DNA of 64,000 nucleotides from Escallonia rubra (lineage: Eukaryota > Streptophyta > Magnoliopsida > Escalloniales > Escalloniaceae). Both the position numbers and the translations under genes were made by a program. The stretch spans positions 124,001 through 188,000 of the forward strand of contig JAVXUO010002851.1 of the NCBI GenBank assembly GCA_033065855.1, written 5' to 3'. Below the pieces are notes generated by a model. The model did not search any database. It was not told where the DNA came from and was given only the letters and a program-made list of their open reading frames with translations. This document shows positions 11,701 to 23,929 of the stretch, in pieces (the first letter of the stretch is position 1; each line of letters opens with the position of its first letter).

Positions 11701-13249
11701 TTAAGACTTTCACTTGTACCAAAAACATTAAGAGTTTCGAGATTATATAATCACTTATTAGAAGGACAATCCTTCAATAACAGAATCCAACATGAAGTCT
11801 TCTATTACCCCTAAACTATGTCATATCTGGTAGTAAATGATAAAGATTGTACAGGCATAAACAACACACCGAAGAAGCCAAGTCATCTGCCTTCAGAGTT
11901 TTAGCGAGTCCAAAATCCCCTAAAATAGACCAGAGTTACACAGACAAAGTCAGTAAGGCCTGGATCAAAGGGACATCTATTTCAATGCCATAAAAATAAG
12001 AACAATTGTGTGTGCATGTATGTATGCCTTCACGGATAGACAAAGGAGAAAAAACTCACCAAGGCGAACATCTTGATCTTTGGTAAGAAAGATGTTGGAA
12101 CACTGCCAATGGGGGGCCAAAAGCATCAGTGATCAGACGATCTTACTTTTATTGTGATAGAAAAACATAAATCCAGTACCTCAAACGACATACACTACAT
12201 ACTTTTAGGTCTCGATGCAGAACGAACTTCGAATGCAAATATTCAACGGCCAACAATAGTTGAGTGAACCACTTGCAGAGTTTCTGTTGAATTACACAAT
12301 CAAAGACAATGAAATAGAACAAGAACTTGAAGTCTGAAGGAATAATCATAAGAAATGACCGATCTTTTTTATACACAATATTGCCAGATCATTTTCGGTT
12401 TATCTCCATGTTGGATTGGCAACTGAAGACATATTGTAATGTTGATAGAAAAAGATTATACCTCCTCTGGAAAGTATTGCCCGTTTAATTTTTTCATCGT
12501 TTCAGCGCTGTTTAACATATATGTCATCAATATCAACATCGAGATGGTCAAAATCTATGAAAAACTAATAACTGCACAAAGCAATTTCTGGTCCACTGAC
12601 TTACATGTCTCCACCTTCACAGTATCCGGTCACAATGCAAACATAACAACCCTACATCAAGATTCACACATCTACTTCAATACTAAAGCATAATCTTATA
12701 GTCCGTGAAGTAACAAGGCCACTAACCTTCTCTACCCACGCTTCCTTATATTCCACAATGTACGGATGCTGAATCCGTGCAATTAAAGCCATCTACACAT
12801 CCAAATCCCAAAATGTACATGAGCACATACACGTCTAAATGCATTGTTTCATAGATACACGTACAATTCAAAAAGTACGTTTGCAATCCATTCGCTAAAT
12901 CAACTACAATTGTGTGAAGTGCACACACACACACATAACAATCTGTAAAATGGAAGATCCACATGATTAAAGCACCTACCTCTTGGTGAGCGGATCTCCG
13001 GCAGCGTTCCGTCTGACGAGCGAGACGAATCTTCTTTAGAACATACCTATGCATCGCATAAAAAGAAAACTAGTTACTACATAAAGCAAGTATGTTATGA
13101 TAAAGAACAACTAGGATCCAAAAGAAACCAAGTATAGCGAGTTAAGGGTACTTTTTCTTCTCCAGCTTGTGATTGACGAGAATGGCGGCTCCGAAAGCCC
13201 CGCGGCCAATCTGCTCCATGATTTCGTACTGATCCATTTTCGACTCCAT
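5772..13249 (-). CDS. NEK6: NIMA-related Ser/Thr protein kinase (NEK5/NEK6/IBO1 type), 14 coding exons
   Basis: Exons on the minus strand: 13249-13152, 13046-12980, 12792-12727, 12651-12605, 12507-12462, 12283-12203, 12102-12060, 11919-11870, 10758-10677, 10350-10301, 10201-10128, 8084-8033, 7949-7299, 7220-5772. All junctions are GT/AG and phases match, giving about 951 residues, near the length I recall for Arabidopsis NEK6/IBO1 (about 956). Kinase domain: glycine loop IGRGAFGAA (14-22), VLKKI lysine (37-38), HRDLK (131-135), GDFG (150-153), TPNYMCPE (170-177), then YCEGGD and the EHRPS stretch. The long C-terminal half is low-complexity and Ser-rich. It carries family-typical blocks '[20 protein letters not shown]', '[20 protein letters not shown]' and the end '[14 protein letters not shown]'. 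Family role: microtubule-linked kinase controlling epidermal cell growth. The last intron (7298-7221) is 78 nt with no stop, so retaining it would insert 26 residues. Intron 11 (10127-8085) holds a transposon. NEK numbering differs between databases. Confidence 0.95.
8249..8966. mobile_element. hAT-like non-autonomous element in kinase intron 11
   Basis: Left end GTTATTAAAGGAGCAAAAAG and the inverse of the right end (GTTATCAAAAGCGCCCCTAG) match imperfectly. Both are followed by GCGCC-rich inverted blocks ('ctaggcgcaaggggcaaggcgc', given here as two parts ctaggcgcaa and ggggcaaggcgc, against the 8860-8955 region). A clean target duplication is not visible, though diverged TAGTCGAA/TAGTTGAG flanks are possible. 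A 68-codon minus frame at 8457-8663 has no recognisable domain. The rest of the intron (8967-10127) is AT-rich with nothing identifiable. Confidence 0.6.
10640..10672. repeat. G-rich tract beside the exon 9 splice donor
   Basis: Runs of ten and six G residues (C on the transcribed minus strand) lie only a few bases downstream of the donor at 10676-10675 of kinase exon 9. Tracts of this kind vary in length and can influence splice-site choice. No effect can be shown from sequence alone. Confidence 0.7.
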
Positions 13250-15786
13250 TTCACCCTCTCGATTTCAATGCCACCTTTACAAACTCAAATGTGGAACCAA
13301 GCTGAATACTGCCCTCACTCACATGATTCAGCACTGCAATACCACGCAACGCAGTGCCCTAATCTTTGGATCCCTTACAACTTGCTGTTACCATTGCCAG
13401 AACAATTTGCCGTTGAACCAGATTCTGGTTCAGATTTGAAGCATATTGGGCTTGTGTAATCTCCCAAAAAATGTGGTGTTCCAGCCAAGGCCCAGCAAGA
13501 CAGTGAAGATGCAACTGAATCCTAGTATTTCTTCAACTTCCTCTCTCATGTGCTCTTGTTTTTTTTTTTTAATTCCCTGTAATAAAGAAAGGCAGTTTGG
13601 AGTGAAGAGGAAATGAAAGGTTAGTCTGGGTTAGATGTGGGTTTAGTTACAACTTCCAACCAATCTTTCCCTCCCTTTCTCTCTCTTACTCAGTATAGTC
13701 CTCTATTATTCTCCATTTTGCAGTATTTTGTATAAACTTGAAGTATTGGAAGACCCTCCCTTTTTTATAAAAAAAAAACTTTTTAATCTCGTTCATGGTG
13801 TTTCCATCCTTCCATATGTATAATTCAAATACATCGTGATATTTTATTTGAAAGCTAACCATCGTCTTTGTAAGAACGTCTAAAAGAACATAATGCATAT
13901 TTAATGAGGAAAATTTTCAGTGTAATGATTACGTGATACAACAAACAAACGGATGAGATTAGAAGTTAACAAATAGTTTATTTACTTTTGTTTTGAAAAC
14001 TCTGCACTCGTTAAATCTCTTTCTTTTAACTGCAACACGTGTCATTATAACGGTTGCATTAAAACTTGTAAGCTAGTTGTAAGATAAGAAATGATTCCTG
14101 CTGATAAATTCATATGAAAATGTTGGATATTAAAACTTATTGCGGAGTACGGGCCAGACCAAATGAGTAAATCAAGTCATGCGAGTTTCCTCATTTTTTT
14201 TTGAAATAGACGAGTTCGTGATTGTTAAAGATTGATGTACAACCAAAATCATGCTTAAGAGAAGGAAAAGTCCGCTAGGTTTAAGAACCGAATTCATCCG
14301 ATACATGGATGCATGTGAGCCTTTAACACCAGCCCTCGTGCCTAAAGTAGGATATGAGGTCATATCGATCCGAGTAACGCGGACCATCATTAATAGCGTG
14401 GAATATGAGGTAGTGATGTGAAGATCATGAGACATGAACAGCCCTCATTCATAGCGTGGAATATAAGCTCATTACATATATATAGAAGAACAGAACTATA
14501 ATCGATGTGAAAAGTCAACACGTTTAGTTAAAATGACATTAGAAATGCTTTACATTAGGGGTATGTAAATTCATGATATGTTTGTCATGGCATGTCTCCC
14601 AAACATTTGTTAAGTCGGAATATTAATGGCATTCTAGAGTCTTCTTACAAAAGTGAAAAGCCCTTCCCGAAAACAACTTTTAGGCATTCTTTTTTCTACT
14701 TTTTACTCATTGATTAATCACAAAGCCACTTTCCACATTCTTTATCTCCAAATATAATTGTAGCAAACAGGAAATTCTTTGGGTGTGTGTAGATTTGGTA
14801 CCTTAGAATGAGAGGAAGAGGAGCACCGTCTACAATGGGGTATGGTTTTTGGTTTTTGCCTTGCGCCGACAAAGACTGTTCTACTTGTAGGGCAAAGAAG
14901 CAGGTGCTCTAAGGTCCCATGTATTATGATTGGAGACAAACATATACCATTGAAAGCCATTCATTGTTCCTCTCTTTTCATATTCTTCTTCTGTTTTTCT
15001 TTTTCTTTTTCTTTTTTTTGGTGGGTTTTGAGAGTTCTTCAACACAGCCTTTTTTATTCGTGAATGTTCAACCGATAGGGTTTTTTTTTTCCAGTCAAAC
15101 AGAAAAAAATTATAGTATTGAGCAAGAATATATCTTCTTAATTACACGAATAATTGGCTACTTTGTAAGAAAACCGAGATAGATACATAAAGGTAAATTA
15201 TTACAATCATATCGAAACTGCAATTAATCCTACTCTTTGAGTCTATCTCTTAATTGCACTAAAATCATGCTTGAACAATTCTCCAAAGGAGATCCAACAA
15301 TGCACTGAAATTCTTTAGTTGTTTAACAAGGGAAAGAGCATTTTTTTTTTTTTTTTTTGTGCCTTTGATATCTTGAACCTCTTATTAAAAAAAAAATCTA
15401 CAAAACTAGATTTTGCTAAGAAGATGACACAACTAAATCAAGTAATGTTACCTTGATGGATCTAAATATCATAAACTTTTTTCTTCTCCTATGTAAAACA
15501 AAGGCCGATTCTACAACCTCCCTTATAGTCAAAAAAGGAAAACTTCTCTGCCGAAAGCATGGTCAGAACTTGGATGATACTCCAAATGATCTTCCCTTAG
15601 GACCACTGGCCTTAACATCATCGCCAACTGAGATGAACCACATCATGACTACGGTACCCAAAAACTGAGAAAGAGAGGAATCATCACTCTCAACATGATT
15701 AAACGGCGACATTGAGGAGTAAATTCACTGTTAAAAGATTATGCTAATAAAGACATAGGCCGGCCAAAGCAACAAGTGAATAGACT
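13250..15786. other. Kinase upstream region and AT-rich intergenic DNA
   Basis: The kinase promoter and 5'UTR must lie just above 13249 on the minus strand. I cannot fix a TATA box or transcription start. The remainder is AT-rich, with T-runs near 13560, 15000 and 15345. A short direct repeat 'atagcgtggaatat' lies around 14395 and 14450. Short frames at 14842-15063 and 15453-15668 show no family features. Confidence 0.35.
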
Positions 15787-15789
15787 TTA

Positions 15790-16230
15790 GGCTCTGTTTG
15801 ATAACATTTTCTTTTTTTTCAGTTTTCAAAAAAAAAAAAATTAAAGAGCAGTTTAATATTTTTTTTTTTTTACAAAAACAAGTGGGTGTTTGATAATTCA
15901 GTTTTTATTTTGAGTGTTTCTTTTTTTTTTTTTGATGGTTTGCGGTGGCGGTGGCTGGTGGTTGCCGGCGGCCGGCGGTGGTCGCCTGAGGTGGCTGCCG
16001 GCCGGCGGTGATCGCCGGAGGTTGCTGCCGGGTGCCGGCGGTGGGAGGGTGGTGGTCTCAAAAAAAAAACTCATTTTTGGAGTTTTTTTTTCTTCTTTAG
16101 TTTAAAAACTGGTTTTTTTTTTAAACTGAAGAAAAAAAAGAAAGAAAAATGGTTACCAAACGCAACTTTTTTTTCCAGTTTCTAAAATTGAAAAAAAAAA
16201 CTGGAAAGAAAAGGAGTGTCAAACAGGGCC
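15790..16230. mobile_element. Tourist-type MITE (PIF/Harbinger-related)
   Basis: The ends are GGCTCTGTTTGATAAC and, inverted, GGCCCTGTTTGACAC. The element is flanked by the 3-bp duplication TTA (15787-15789 and 16231-16233). A TWA target and GG(C/G)CCTGTTTG ends are the Tourist/Harbinger signature. The 441-bp body is a fold-back of A/T runs around a GC-rich core of GCCGGCGG repeats (about 15945-16050). It has no coding capacity. Confidence 0.82.
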
Positions 16231-16233
16231 TTA

Positions 16234-16843
16234 ATATCTCACCCATTTACAACCCCTCCCCCCGTGGGTGTTCGACAAGCCCATAAATAAAGCAAAAGAA
16301 ACATAAAAGAAACAAATATTCGGCCGGAACTAACCAGAAACGAAAACCCACAAAGAACCAAACAAGCATCGCAACCAAACCGATGCAAGAACACCCCTGA
16401 AGTCATGGAGATGGGATCTGCTTCTCATGTTCCACGAATAGGTGAGACATTGAGGAATATCCATAAAGGCATTTTAGGAATCGGTCTGATTCTATCTCGG
16501 TTGAAAAACAAACACCCCCAAGGTAGTAAAGTGTTACCCACCAAAGAAAAGCCAGAGAATTACATGGATCTCATTAACCCCAAAGGTCTCCAATGAGAGG
16601 GATCAATCCTAAAGGATAGCTAATGGCTTTGGAAGGTAGTGGTTGTAACGATGGTGTTGTAGAGAGGAAGGCGGGTGCAACGGTGACTGAAAGCAGAAGA
16701 CGACATGTCGACTGTGAAAAGGAAGTTGGCCGGCAGGAACTTAGTACGAAAGCATAGAGAGAGGTGAGAAAAGGAGAGAGGAGGAAGTAGCCAGCCCCCC
16801 TCCCCCGCGCGGTGACAGATTAGGGTTGTGGTGGTTATTTTAC
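16234..16843. other. Unclassified DNA, possibly repeat-derived
   Basis: A 63-codon frame at 16405-16596 has no recognisable domain. Purine-rich DNA follows at 16740-16800. I do not recognise a gene or element here. Confidence 0.25.
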
Positions 16844-16854
16844 AGAGTGAACTA

Positions 16855-17870
16855 AGGATGGCAATTTAAATTCGATCTGGCAGATATCCGATCCACCCCG
16901 ATCCGTTAGAAGCGGGGGTTTTTTAGTTTGATCGGGTTATGGGGCGGGTATGATATTTATATTAAAAATCAGCAACGGGTACGGGTCGATTTTGGTATTC
17001 TCTCTAATCTGCCCCGGTATCCGACCTATACCCGCCCCGGTTAATTTAATCCTAACCTTAAATTACATGCAATCCTAGCCATCCATCCGGCAATATAAAA
17101 AGTCACTACAAGAAACCCTACTTCACTTTTCTTCTCTCTTCTTCTCTCTCTTCTCTCAAGTTCTCTGCCTCTACAGCCCGCTAACCTTTTCTCTGCCCAG
17201 AGCATCAACCCCATGGCCACAAACCAACTCGACCGCACCACCAAACACCGTCCTCACGATCACCGCCCATAGTCACAAATCACCTCCATCTCACTACCAA
17301 ACACCAGGCTCACAGTCATTCCCCACCACGACAAACCCCATCCACCCCACTAACACCTATCGTCCGCCATCTGCCATATGTCATCCTTCAGCGAAGAAGC
17401 CACTGCCTTATTCATGGAATCCCGAAAGCCTGGAGAGATGCACTATCTCAAATATTGGTTCATATGGGGTGGGGGGAGGAAAGTTGATAATATGCCCATT
17501 TTATTTTTTTATTTTTGGTTTTGTAATCTAATTTTTTCTCTTTTGGGTTTTGTGGGCATTTGTTTATATTTTGTCCTGTTTTATTTTTTGTAATACAGAT
17601 TAGTTTCTCTTTGAAATTTGCAATACACATACAGATGAAAAACAGGGGCGGGGCGAGGCGGTTTGATGTGGGTTTTCTCCAACCACAAATGTCGGGACGA
17701 GGCGAGGCGGGGGAAGGTTTTATAAAAGTCCGTTGAGTCGGGGATGGTATTCCCATTCCTTGACTCGGTGGTGAGGCGGGGCGGGGTGTAGTGGAGTTGT
17801 GCATAAGGACAACCGGGCGCCGGTATGTATTTCATAAGATCTGCACCAGACCCGCCCCATTGTCATTCCT
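16855..17870. mobile_element. TIR element with perfect 11-bp target duplication
   Basis: AGAGTGAACTA occurs directly at 16844-16854 and 17871-17881. Between them the ends AGGATGGCAAT and, inverted, AGGAATGACAAT are similar. The subterminal DNA at both ends is rich in GGGCGGGT / CCCGCCCC motifs (16950-17040 and 17640-17860). The 1016-bp body contains no transposase. Duplication length and GC-rich subterminal repeats fit a non-autonomous DNA element, perhaps Mutator-like. The superfamily is not certain. Confidence 0.75.
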
Positions 17871-18027
17871 AGAGTGAACTATGGAGAAGTGAACTCAAGT
17901 GAGTTGGGTTACATGTTGCAATTGACAGTTATGGTTAAATTTTGTTACTTTTGTTCATCTTTCTGACAAACTACAATCGTGAGAGGCGATGATGATTATA
18001 TGTTGTACAACATTTCTACTGTAATAG

Positions 18028-18183
18028 TTTTAGTGATAAAAAAACTCTTATATTTTATTATTATTGTTAAAATTTATATTTATAATCTCAACCGCTGAAA
18101 CACATTTAGCTATAGTTCTTATTACAACACTGTAGAGCAAAGATTCCAAATCTTAGCCCTTAAGAGTTTTTTATCACTTAAAT
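18028..18183. repeat. Small fold-back repeat
   Basis: GATAAAAAAACTCTTA at about 18034-18049 pairs with TAAGAGTTTTTTATC at about 18163-18177. The space between them is AT-rich, with 'tttagc(g/t)ata' phrases that also occur near 18188, 21168 and 25500. It is probably a decayed MITE. Confidence 0.45.
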
Positions 18184-18225
18184 ATATTTAGCGATAATTT
18201 TTATTATCATGTGTGTGTGTTATAT

Positions 18226-18610
18226 ATACTTCCTCCTTCCCACATAATTCAATCACTTATTTTTGCACACATTAAAGATTTAGATCATATATTGTGTGTT
18301 TCTCATTCTACCCTTTAGAAAGAAAATAGGAAGAAAATGGACCAAGAGAGAAAATGAGTTAGATGAGTGTTAAATGTGTAAAGAGAAATAGAATAAAAAA
18401 ATGTAAGAATGTAGGACATGATTGAGAAAATGAGGTGACGGAGAGTTAAGTGTGGAAAGAGAAATAAAATAAAAAATAAATACGTAAAAATACTTAAAGA
18501 TTTTTTTAATTTGAAAGTGATCAATTTTTATGAGACTATAAGAGAAATGATTAGTTTGGAATCTCACAGAATTTGTGAGAGTTTTTCTCATTTATACAGG
18601 GAAGGATTTA
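18226..18610. mobile_element. Possible Stowaway-like MITE
   Basis: The left end CTTCCTCCTTCCCACATAAT resembles the Stowaway consensus start CTCCCTCCGTCCC and follows TA. The right end GGGAAGGATT is a partial inverse. The ends are diverged and the target duplication is not secure. Confidence 0.4.
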
Positions 18611-18831
18611 CATGGATAAGATTATATTTGATTTTGTCTTTGAATCTATAACAATCTTATATTTGAAAATTAAACAAGAATTTGAATAGAGGAAAATCTA
18701 ATCAGAAGTTTGAACAAGAGATCATGAAGTAGATAAGGTGAAGTTTGAACAAGAGATGAGGCTAATCTCTAATAGAGACGATCCAAATAAGAAATGTAAC
18801 TAATTTATGTAAGATAGAAAGGGGTAATAAC

Positions 18832-19555
18832 ATAATTATCAATATCGTACCGGTACCGGCCGTACCCGTAGGTACGTACCTTTTTTGCCTATTACTGGTA
18901 CGGTATCTCTTAAATTTTGTACCGGTCAAAATACCGCTCTGTACCGGCCGGTACAAGTGATACCGGCCGAAAACTGCGTACCAATCGAGATATTGTGTTT
19001 TGTACCGGTTCCTTAAAAAATGTAAAAGTAACAAATTTTGTTAGAAATTTTGTAAATTGACTATATAAAGACTAAATAGAATAACACTCTAAGTTATATT
19101 ATACTAATCAAAGCCTCTGTAACCTCTTGCTCATAAAATTCATTACAATTTGCAAAATCTTTCCTGATACGTTTTCAATCTTCTCTTATCTTTGATTTAC
19201 TTGATACTTGTAAGTTTTGATCATATTCTTTCATCTATATGATGTACTACTTTACACACACCCGCTTGCGCAAACACATGCACACACACAAAACAACTTA
19301 TTCTTGAACTCAAAGACACTATTATTGAACAAACTAGCTTATTTGAAAACTATGATAAATCAAGCTCTATAGGATAAATAATTTATTTTAAAGAAGCTGT
19401 AAGTAAAAAAATATATGTATATATTGTTAGTTCGCCAATGAATAAATAATACAAATAAATATTATTTATGAAAATTTTGAGACGGTACCGAAACCGGTAC
19501 GTATCATTTTACAAAAAAAACGATACGTACTCCAATACAGTATTCATAATTACGA
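18832..19555. mobile_element. GTACCGG-rich inverted-repeat element
   Basis: The left end ATAATTATCAATATCGTACC and the inverse of the right end (GTAATTATGAATACTGTATT) match imperfectly. Both lead into GGTACCGG / CCGGTACG motifs (18845-19015 and 19483-19530). The middle is AT-rich and non-coding. A GTAATAA motif lies just outside each end, but its offset prevents a firm target-site call. Confidence 0.6.
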
Positions 19556-19637
19556 GTAATAAAGATTCCAATCTAGAGAAGAGAATTTACCGGGACATCA
19601 CACCCAGACAGTTTTACATGCAGAAGAGTCAAAGGAC

Positions 19638-20886
19638 TAGAGATGTCAAAGGGCCGGGCTTGGGCCGGCCCAGCCCAAGCCCATCGGGCCTGTTGTGGGG
19701 CCGGGCCGGGGCCGGGCCAGTGGGGCTGCCAACCGGGCCGGGCCGGGCCGGGCCTGCCGAAGGGAAACCTAGGCCCAGTCCAGGCCCTGGCCCTAGGCCC
19801 AATATCTAGGGCCGGGCTTGGGCCGGGCCCGGGTCCAAAAAATTTTGTTTTTTGTAAATTCTCCGGTTATTCAAAATAAAAACTTTAATTGCGATATTTT
19901 CTTGTTATTATGTACACAAATTCTAATTTAATAATGTGTATAAGCAAGTAAAGTAACAACAAATATTCTAATTTAAACCATTTCGTTAATTACACCTAGA
20001 AGAAACATTTTGCTCCAATTACGGCAGTAGAAGAAAATTTTGTTTATTGTTAGTGACATGTAGGTCCATAAATAATTTGTTGTTACTTAATTGGCATAAG
20101 TGTAGACGGATATAACAATAATCATACAGTTGAAGCCAATCTTTCCTTGTTGGATACAAATTGCATTCAACAAAGGAAATTTATTTTCTATTTGCGAGAG
20201 ACCAATATGCAAACAAATTAGCGAAGGCTTGTGTTTTGATTCTTGTCGAACTTTGGATGCTTGACAAACCTCCAACCAGCTTACTGGAAGACCTGGATAA
20301 AGATGCGCATGGTGAACGGAGGCTAAGGCAGGTTTCTAGTTTTAATTAGTTTTTTTTTTCAGTACTAATTTGTACCTAAACCAAGGGAAAATTTGTTCCA
20401 GTCGGCAGGGTTAACAGGAAATAGGAACAACTGAAACCAAGTTTGATAGAGAATACACGCTATATAAGGCTAAACTTGCTGGGATCTTTGAACTGCTTTT
20501 ATTGGCAAATTAGACCATCAAGTCAAGTCATGTCGGGTATGCTTGGTTCATGGTTTAAATCATTGCGTCACGGCAATTGGGAGTGGAAATGGGAGGGAAA
20601 AGGGGAGGCAAGTTGGTTGTTTGTGAAAAAGGTGGGGCAGGCCAAAATAAGGAAGAAATAGGGCTGATTTTGGGCCAAAATCGGGCCAGATCCGGGCCGA
20701 AAACGGCAAAACCGGGCCGGGCCGGGCCCGGGCCATTTTTTTGGAAATCCAGGCCTGGTCCAAGCCCAGGCCCAAGGCCCTATGCCTGCGGGCCTGCACT
20801 GTTCACCTGCGGGCCGTGCCGGGCCGGGCTTTTTTCGGGCCGGGTCGGGCTGGGCCGCGGGCCGCCCGGCCCGTTTGACACCTCTA
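19638..20886. mobile_element. Non-autonomous hAT element with GGGCCGG subterminal arrays
   Basis: The perfect 8-bp duplication CAAAGGAC (19630-19637 and 20887-20894) encloses ends TAGAGATGTCAAA and, inverted, TAGAGGTGTCAAA. An 8-bp target and TAG-starting short TIRs define hAT elements. Dense GGGCCGGGC repeats lie within about 180 bp of the left end and about 250 bp of the right end. They would be candidate transposase-binding sites. The interior is AT-rich and non-coding; reading frames across the GC arrays are Gly/Pro/Ala-rich artefacts. Confidence 0.9.
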
Positions 20887-20894
20887 CAAAGGAC

Positions 20895-22730
20895 TCTTTG
20901 GTGAATCCGTGTGCTTTGTTGGCATATCAAAATATGCTGCATTAATGAGAGAGTTAATGGTATCGGTCTGGAGTTTCAGCACCATGTGATTTGCAGACAC
21001 CTTGTCTTTCTCCAGCCATATCTAATGCACGTGCCGCTTAATTTGGCTTTGGTATCTTCCGTTTGCTCAACTCAACCCAAAAGAAAAGTGATTTCCAAGT
21101 TTTTCTAAAAGCAGAAATTTTAGCTCCAAAGGTCATGAAAAGAGCCTCTAAGTCTTCTTTGTGTAGCGATAATTTATCATTCACTATGATTAATAGTTTT
21201 TAATCAATGATACTAAAAAAACATAGCTAAAAGCTGACGCTAAAGAAGTTATAAGTATTTTGTTCTTATGACCTCCTAGAATTAATAAGACAAGTGATTC
21301 AAGACATTGAATCTGATTTTGAAGAATTTTACTGAATACCAAATGTCAATTAACACTGTTTTAGAGATCAGAATCGTAATTTAGGAACTGTTATCTTCAT
21401 TTTTTATACGACCTCGCATGTAGAGAGCTTTACGAGGGAAAACGGAAGACATGATCTAGTTGCGCAGCTGAAGCACTTTACATAGATAGATAAATAAATG
21501 TTTACAAACAAAAAGTAGAGTATCAATGACTATATATAAATAAATGATAGCTTTAACAGTTTTGGTAAAATTCAAACCTTGCATTAACAGATTTGAGAGA
21601 CGCTCGCTAACGGTTTTGGAGGAAATTCAACTCAATGCGCGCATAATAAGTTTGTCTTCTCACACGTTATGAGTGAGAACCTTCCCGATTGGGGCAGCAG
21701 GCACGACATGCCGAGTGATGGGAAAAATAACATGGTAACGTGCCAATTGGCTGCATGTTGGTCTGGCAATGCCGAGTTGGAGGACATACATATACCGTTT
21801 GACCGAGTCTCCTCCTGCTCCGGCACCGTTGGATGATCCAAATCACACTCTCTGGACTCACTGTTTGCGCACATGCGCTTGTGGCAACGACGTTGACGTG
21901 TTCTGATTTGGTCTTGCGCCTGGGGCTCCCACCTTTGTCACTTGAAGTTTCTCTTTTTATGGGAGAAAATAATAATTGTTGGTTGCTTGATGTCCGCTTA
22001 CGATATTTTTTTTTTATTCTGTATTCTGATTTTCAGAATTTAGTATTCAGTTCTAAAATTGTGTTGTGTACTTTTACTTTTTTTCGTATTTATTTTTTCA
22101 GTTTTTTTTGTACGTTTATCATTTTCATTTTCGTTTTCGTTTCCACCAATTTTTTCTAAACTAATCTTGTATTTTTAAAATTTTCTGTACACAAATCTTT
22201 TCATTTTACCCCTACACTATTTGTACACAAAAAGGATGTAAATATGGGGAAAAAAAATAGAAATGAACTTTTAATAAGTTTATCATCGTGTTACCAAGCA
22301 TATTACAACGTCCATATAATTAATTAATTTTTCGCAGAAGCGTGACACAAGGCCATGAATAAAAAGAGCATGCCTTAACCATGATGTTCACACAAAATCA
22401 CAGCACATATTGCAGCCCAAGTTCAGTGATCAAAAGGGTGGCCTGCGAAGTAAATACCATGCATGCAATCAACATGAAGTTGATACTGAGATTCTGGCCC
22501 GAGAACCACTAAATCACTTTGAGTGACTGCTCTGTACCTGAGTATTTGTCTGGTTCTTAGGCACTTCCCTGCGCTTGCTCTTTCACCCTCAATATCATCT
22601 TCTAAGAATCCATCTTAACACCGGTTACGCCCCAGATCATGACTCTATTGCCATTATGGACCTATACACGACAGTAACATACATGGATAAGCCACACCCT
22701 TAATGCAGCACAGTCAAACCCAGTCTTAGA
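20895..22730. other. AT-rich intergenic DNA
   Basis: No gene is seen. T-rich DNA at about 21990-22150 resembles the left end of the element starting at 23296, in the same orientation. It may be another end copy of that family. Confidence 0.35.
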
Positions 22731-22831
22731 ATACCTAGCTTATGCCTTTCATCGAACACCTGGCAGGCATGCAATCCCACTCAATAATACGTATCTAGCT
22801 TACGCCTTTCATCGAACACCTGGCAGGCATG
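22731..22831. repeat. 60-bp-offset direct duplication
   Basis: CTAGCTTATGCCTTTCATCG followed by AACACCTGGCAGGCATG at 22735-22771 is repeated at 22795-22831 with one base change. The two copies lie exactly 60 bp apart. The following minus-strand frame (22781-23152) has no recognised domain. Confidence 0.85.
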
Positions 22832-23671
22832 TATACCCACCTGGGTTTGGACTCCATTCTGAGGTCCAAACATTGAAATCCGAAGAAGAGAAAACAGAAA
22901 CAAGGAGAGTAGCGGAACGAATGACGAAAAAGTAAAAGAGCGAGAGATTGTGCAGGCGATGGGAAATTGTTCTCCGGTCACGGAATGGTGGCTGCTTCTT
23001 TCGGAGACGGCAGGAACCGGCGGCTTCACCGTTGTATGTAGGCTGGGACTTCGGCTCCGTCTCGGTGCAGCTTCTCCATTAAGGTCAGCAGATCTGGGAA
23101 GGGTGTGAGATTGAAGTGAGGAGCTGTTATTCATGGAAGGTAGAGGAGACAAATGGGGGAAAGAGAGAGAGAGCAGAGAGAGGCAACCTGAATGGACGTT
23201 GCAGCTGGGGGTTTCGGACCATTGTCCGAAAATTTGTGAACAGTGTATTGGATATGGTATTCTCTGACACGAGAATACAAGTTGAGGATATGGTAGGCCC
23301 GTACGCTTACAGTTTTTGTTTTGTGTATTTGTATTGTGTTTTCGTTTTTAATATTTTCGTATCCAATCATAAATTATGGTTGTGTACTTTTATCATTTTC
23401 ATCACTTTTTTTGTGTCTACTTTTTTCAGTTGTTTTTGTATGTTTACCATTTTTATTTCTGTTTTCATTACTGTTACCATTATTATTTCCGCTTTTACCC
23501 TTGCTCCAAAGTGCACATCCTGCCCACCCGACCATCTTTTCCACCGTTCCAACGCCTGCCATCTTCTCCACCCGACCATCTTCTCCACCAGTTCATCAAG
23601 TTGCGGATTGAAATGGGACTTTGCCCAAAAGTGCAGCCATGTTCTTAATCCATTTAGAAAACCCAAAGATC

Positions 23672-23929
23672 TTATGCTTGTGCTTCAAAAGGTTGTACTT
23701 TCTGCACATCCTTCATGTAGTACTCCGTGCCAACTCGAGAAAGAGCTCCTCCAAGCCCCTGACTTACCCCATAAACCATCACTACACCAAAGGTAAAACT
23801 CCAATGCATCTCCATTGCCAGCATTTTAAACCAATAGATTGGTACCAAGATGCACTCACACATCCGTCCTTTTGGTTTAGTTTCTGGCACTGCCTCACTA
23901 CGAGTTGGAATTTCCTGTTCTTCCATCAT
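23672..23929 (-). pseudogene. Folate-biopterin transporter (BT1/MFS) 5' fragment
   Basis: From ATG at 23929 the frame reads 'MMEEQEIPTRSEAVPE', then 'WVPIYWFKMLAMEMHWSF'-like sequence (here ILVPIYWFKML), and 'GVVMVYGVSQGLGG' with 'RVGTEYYMKDVQKVQP'. This is the conserved first portion of plant folate-biopterin transporter-like membrane proteins. It stops after 'FEAQA', where the family continues into 'VY.GI..IPWI.KP' and further membrane helices. No splice donor is present at the break. About 85 of about 500 residues remain, so it is a captured or duplicated fragment and not a working gene. It sits between inverted T-rich arms. Confidence 0.7.

Noticed and set aside
19643-19879. Gly/Pro/Ala-rich frames over the GGGCCGG arrays (also 20560-20945)
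   Set aside because: They are translations of hAT subterminal repeats in several frames at once, with no gene structure.
22781-23152. 123-codon minus-strand frame with a hydrophobic segment
   Set aside because: No family resemblance, and part of it is the 60-bp-offset direct duplication. It is not supported as a gene.
23116-23796. 226-codon plus-strand frame
   Set aside because: It runs through T-rich element arms and is antisense to the folate-transporter fragment. The hydrophobic runs come from poly-T.
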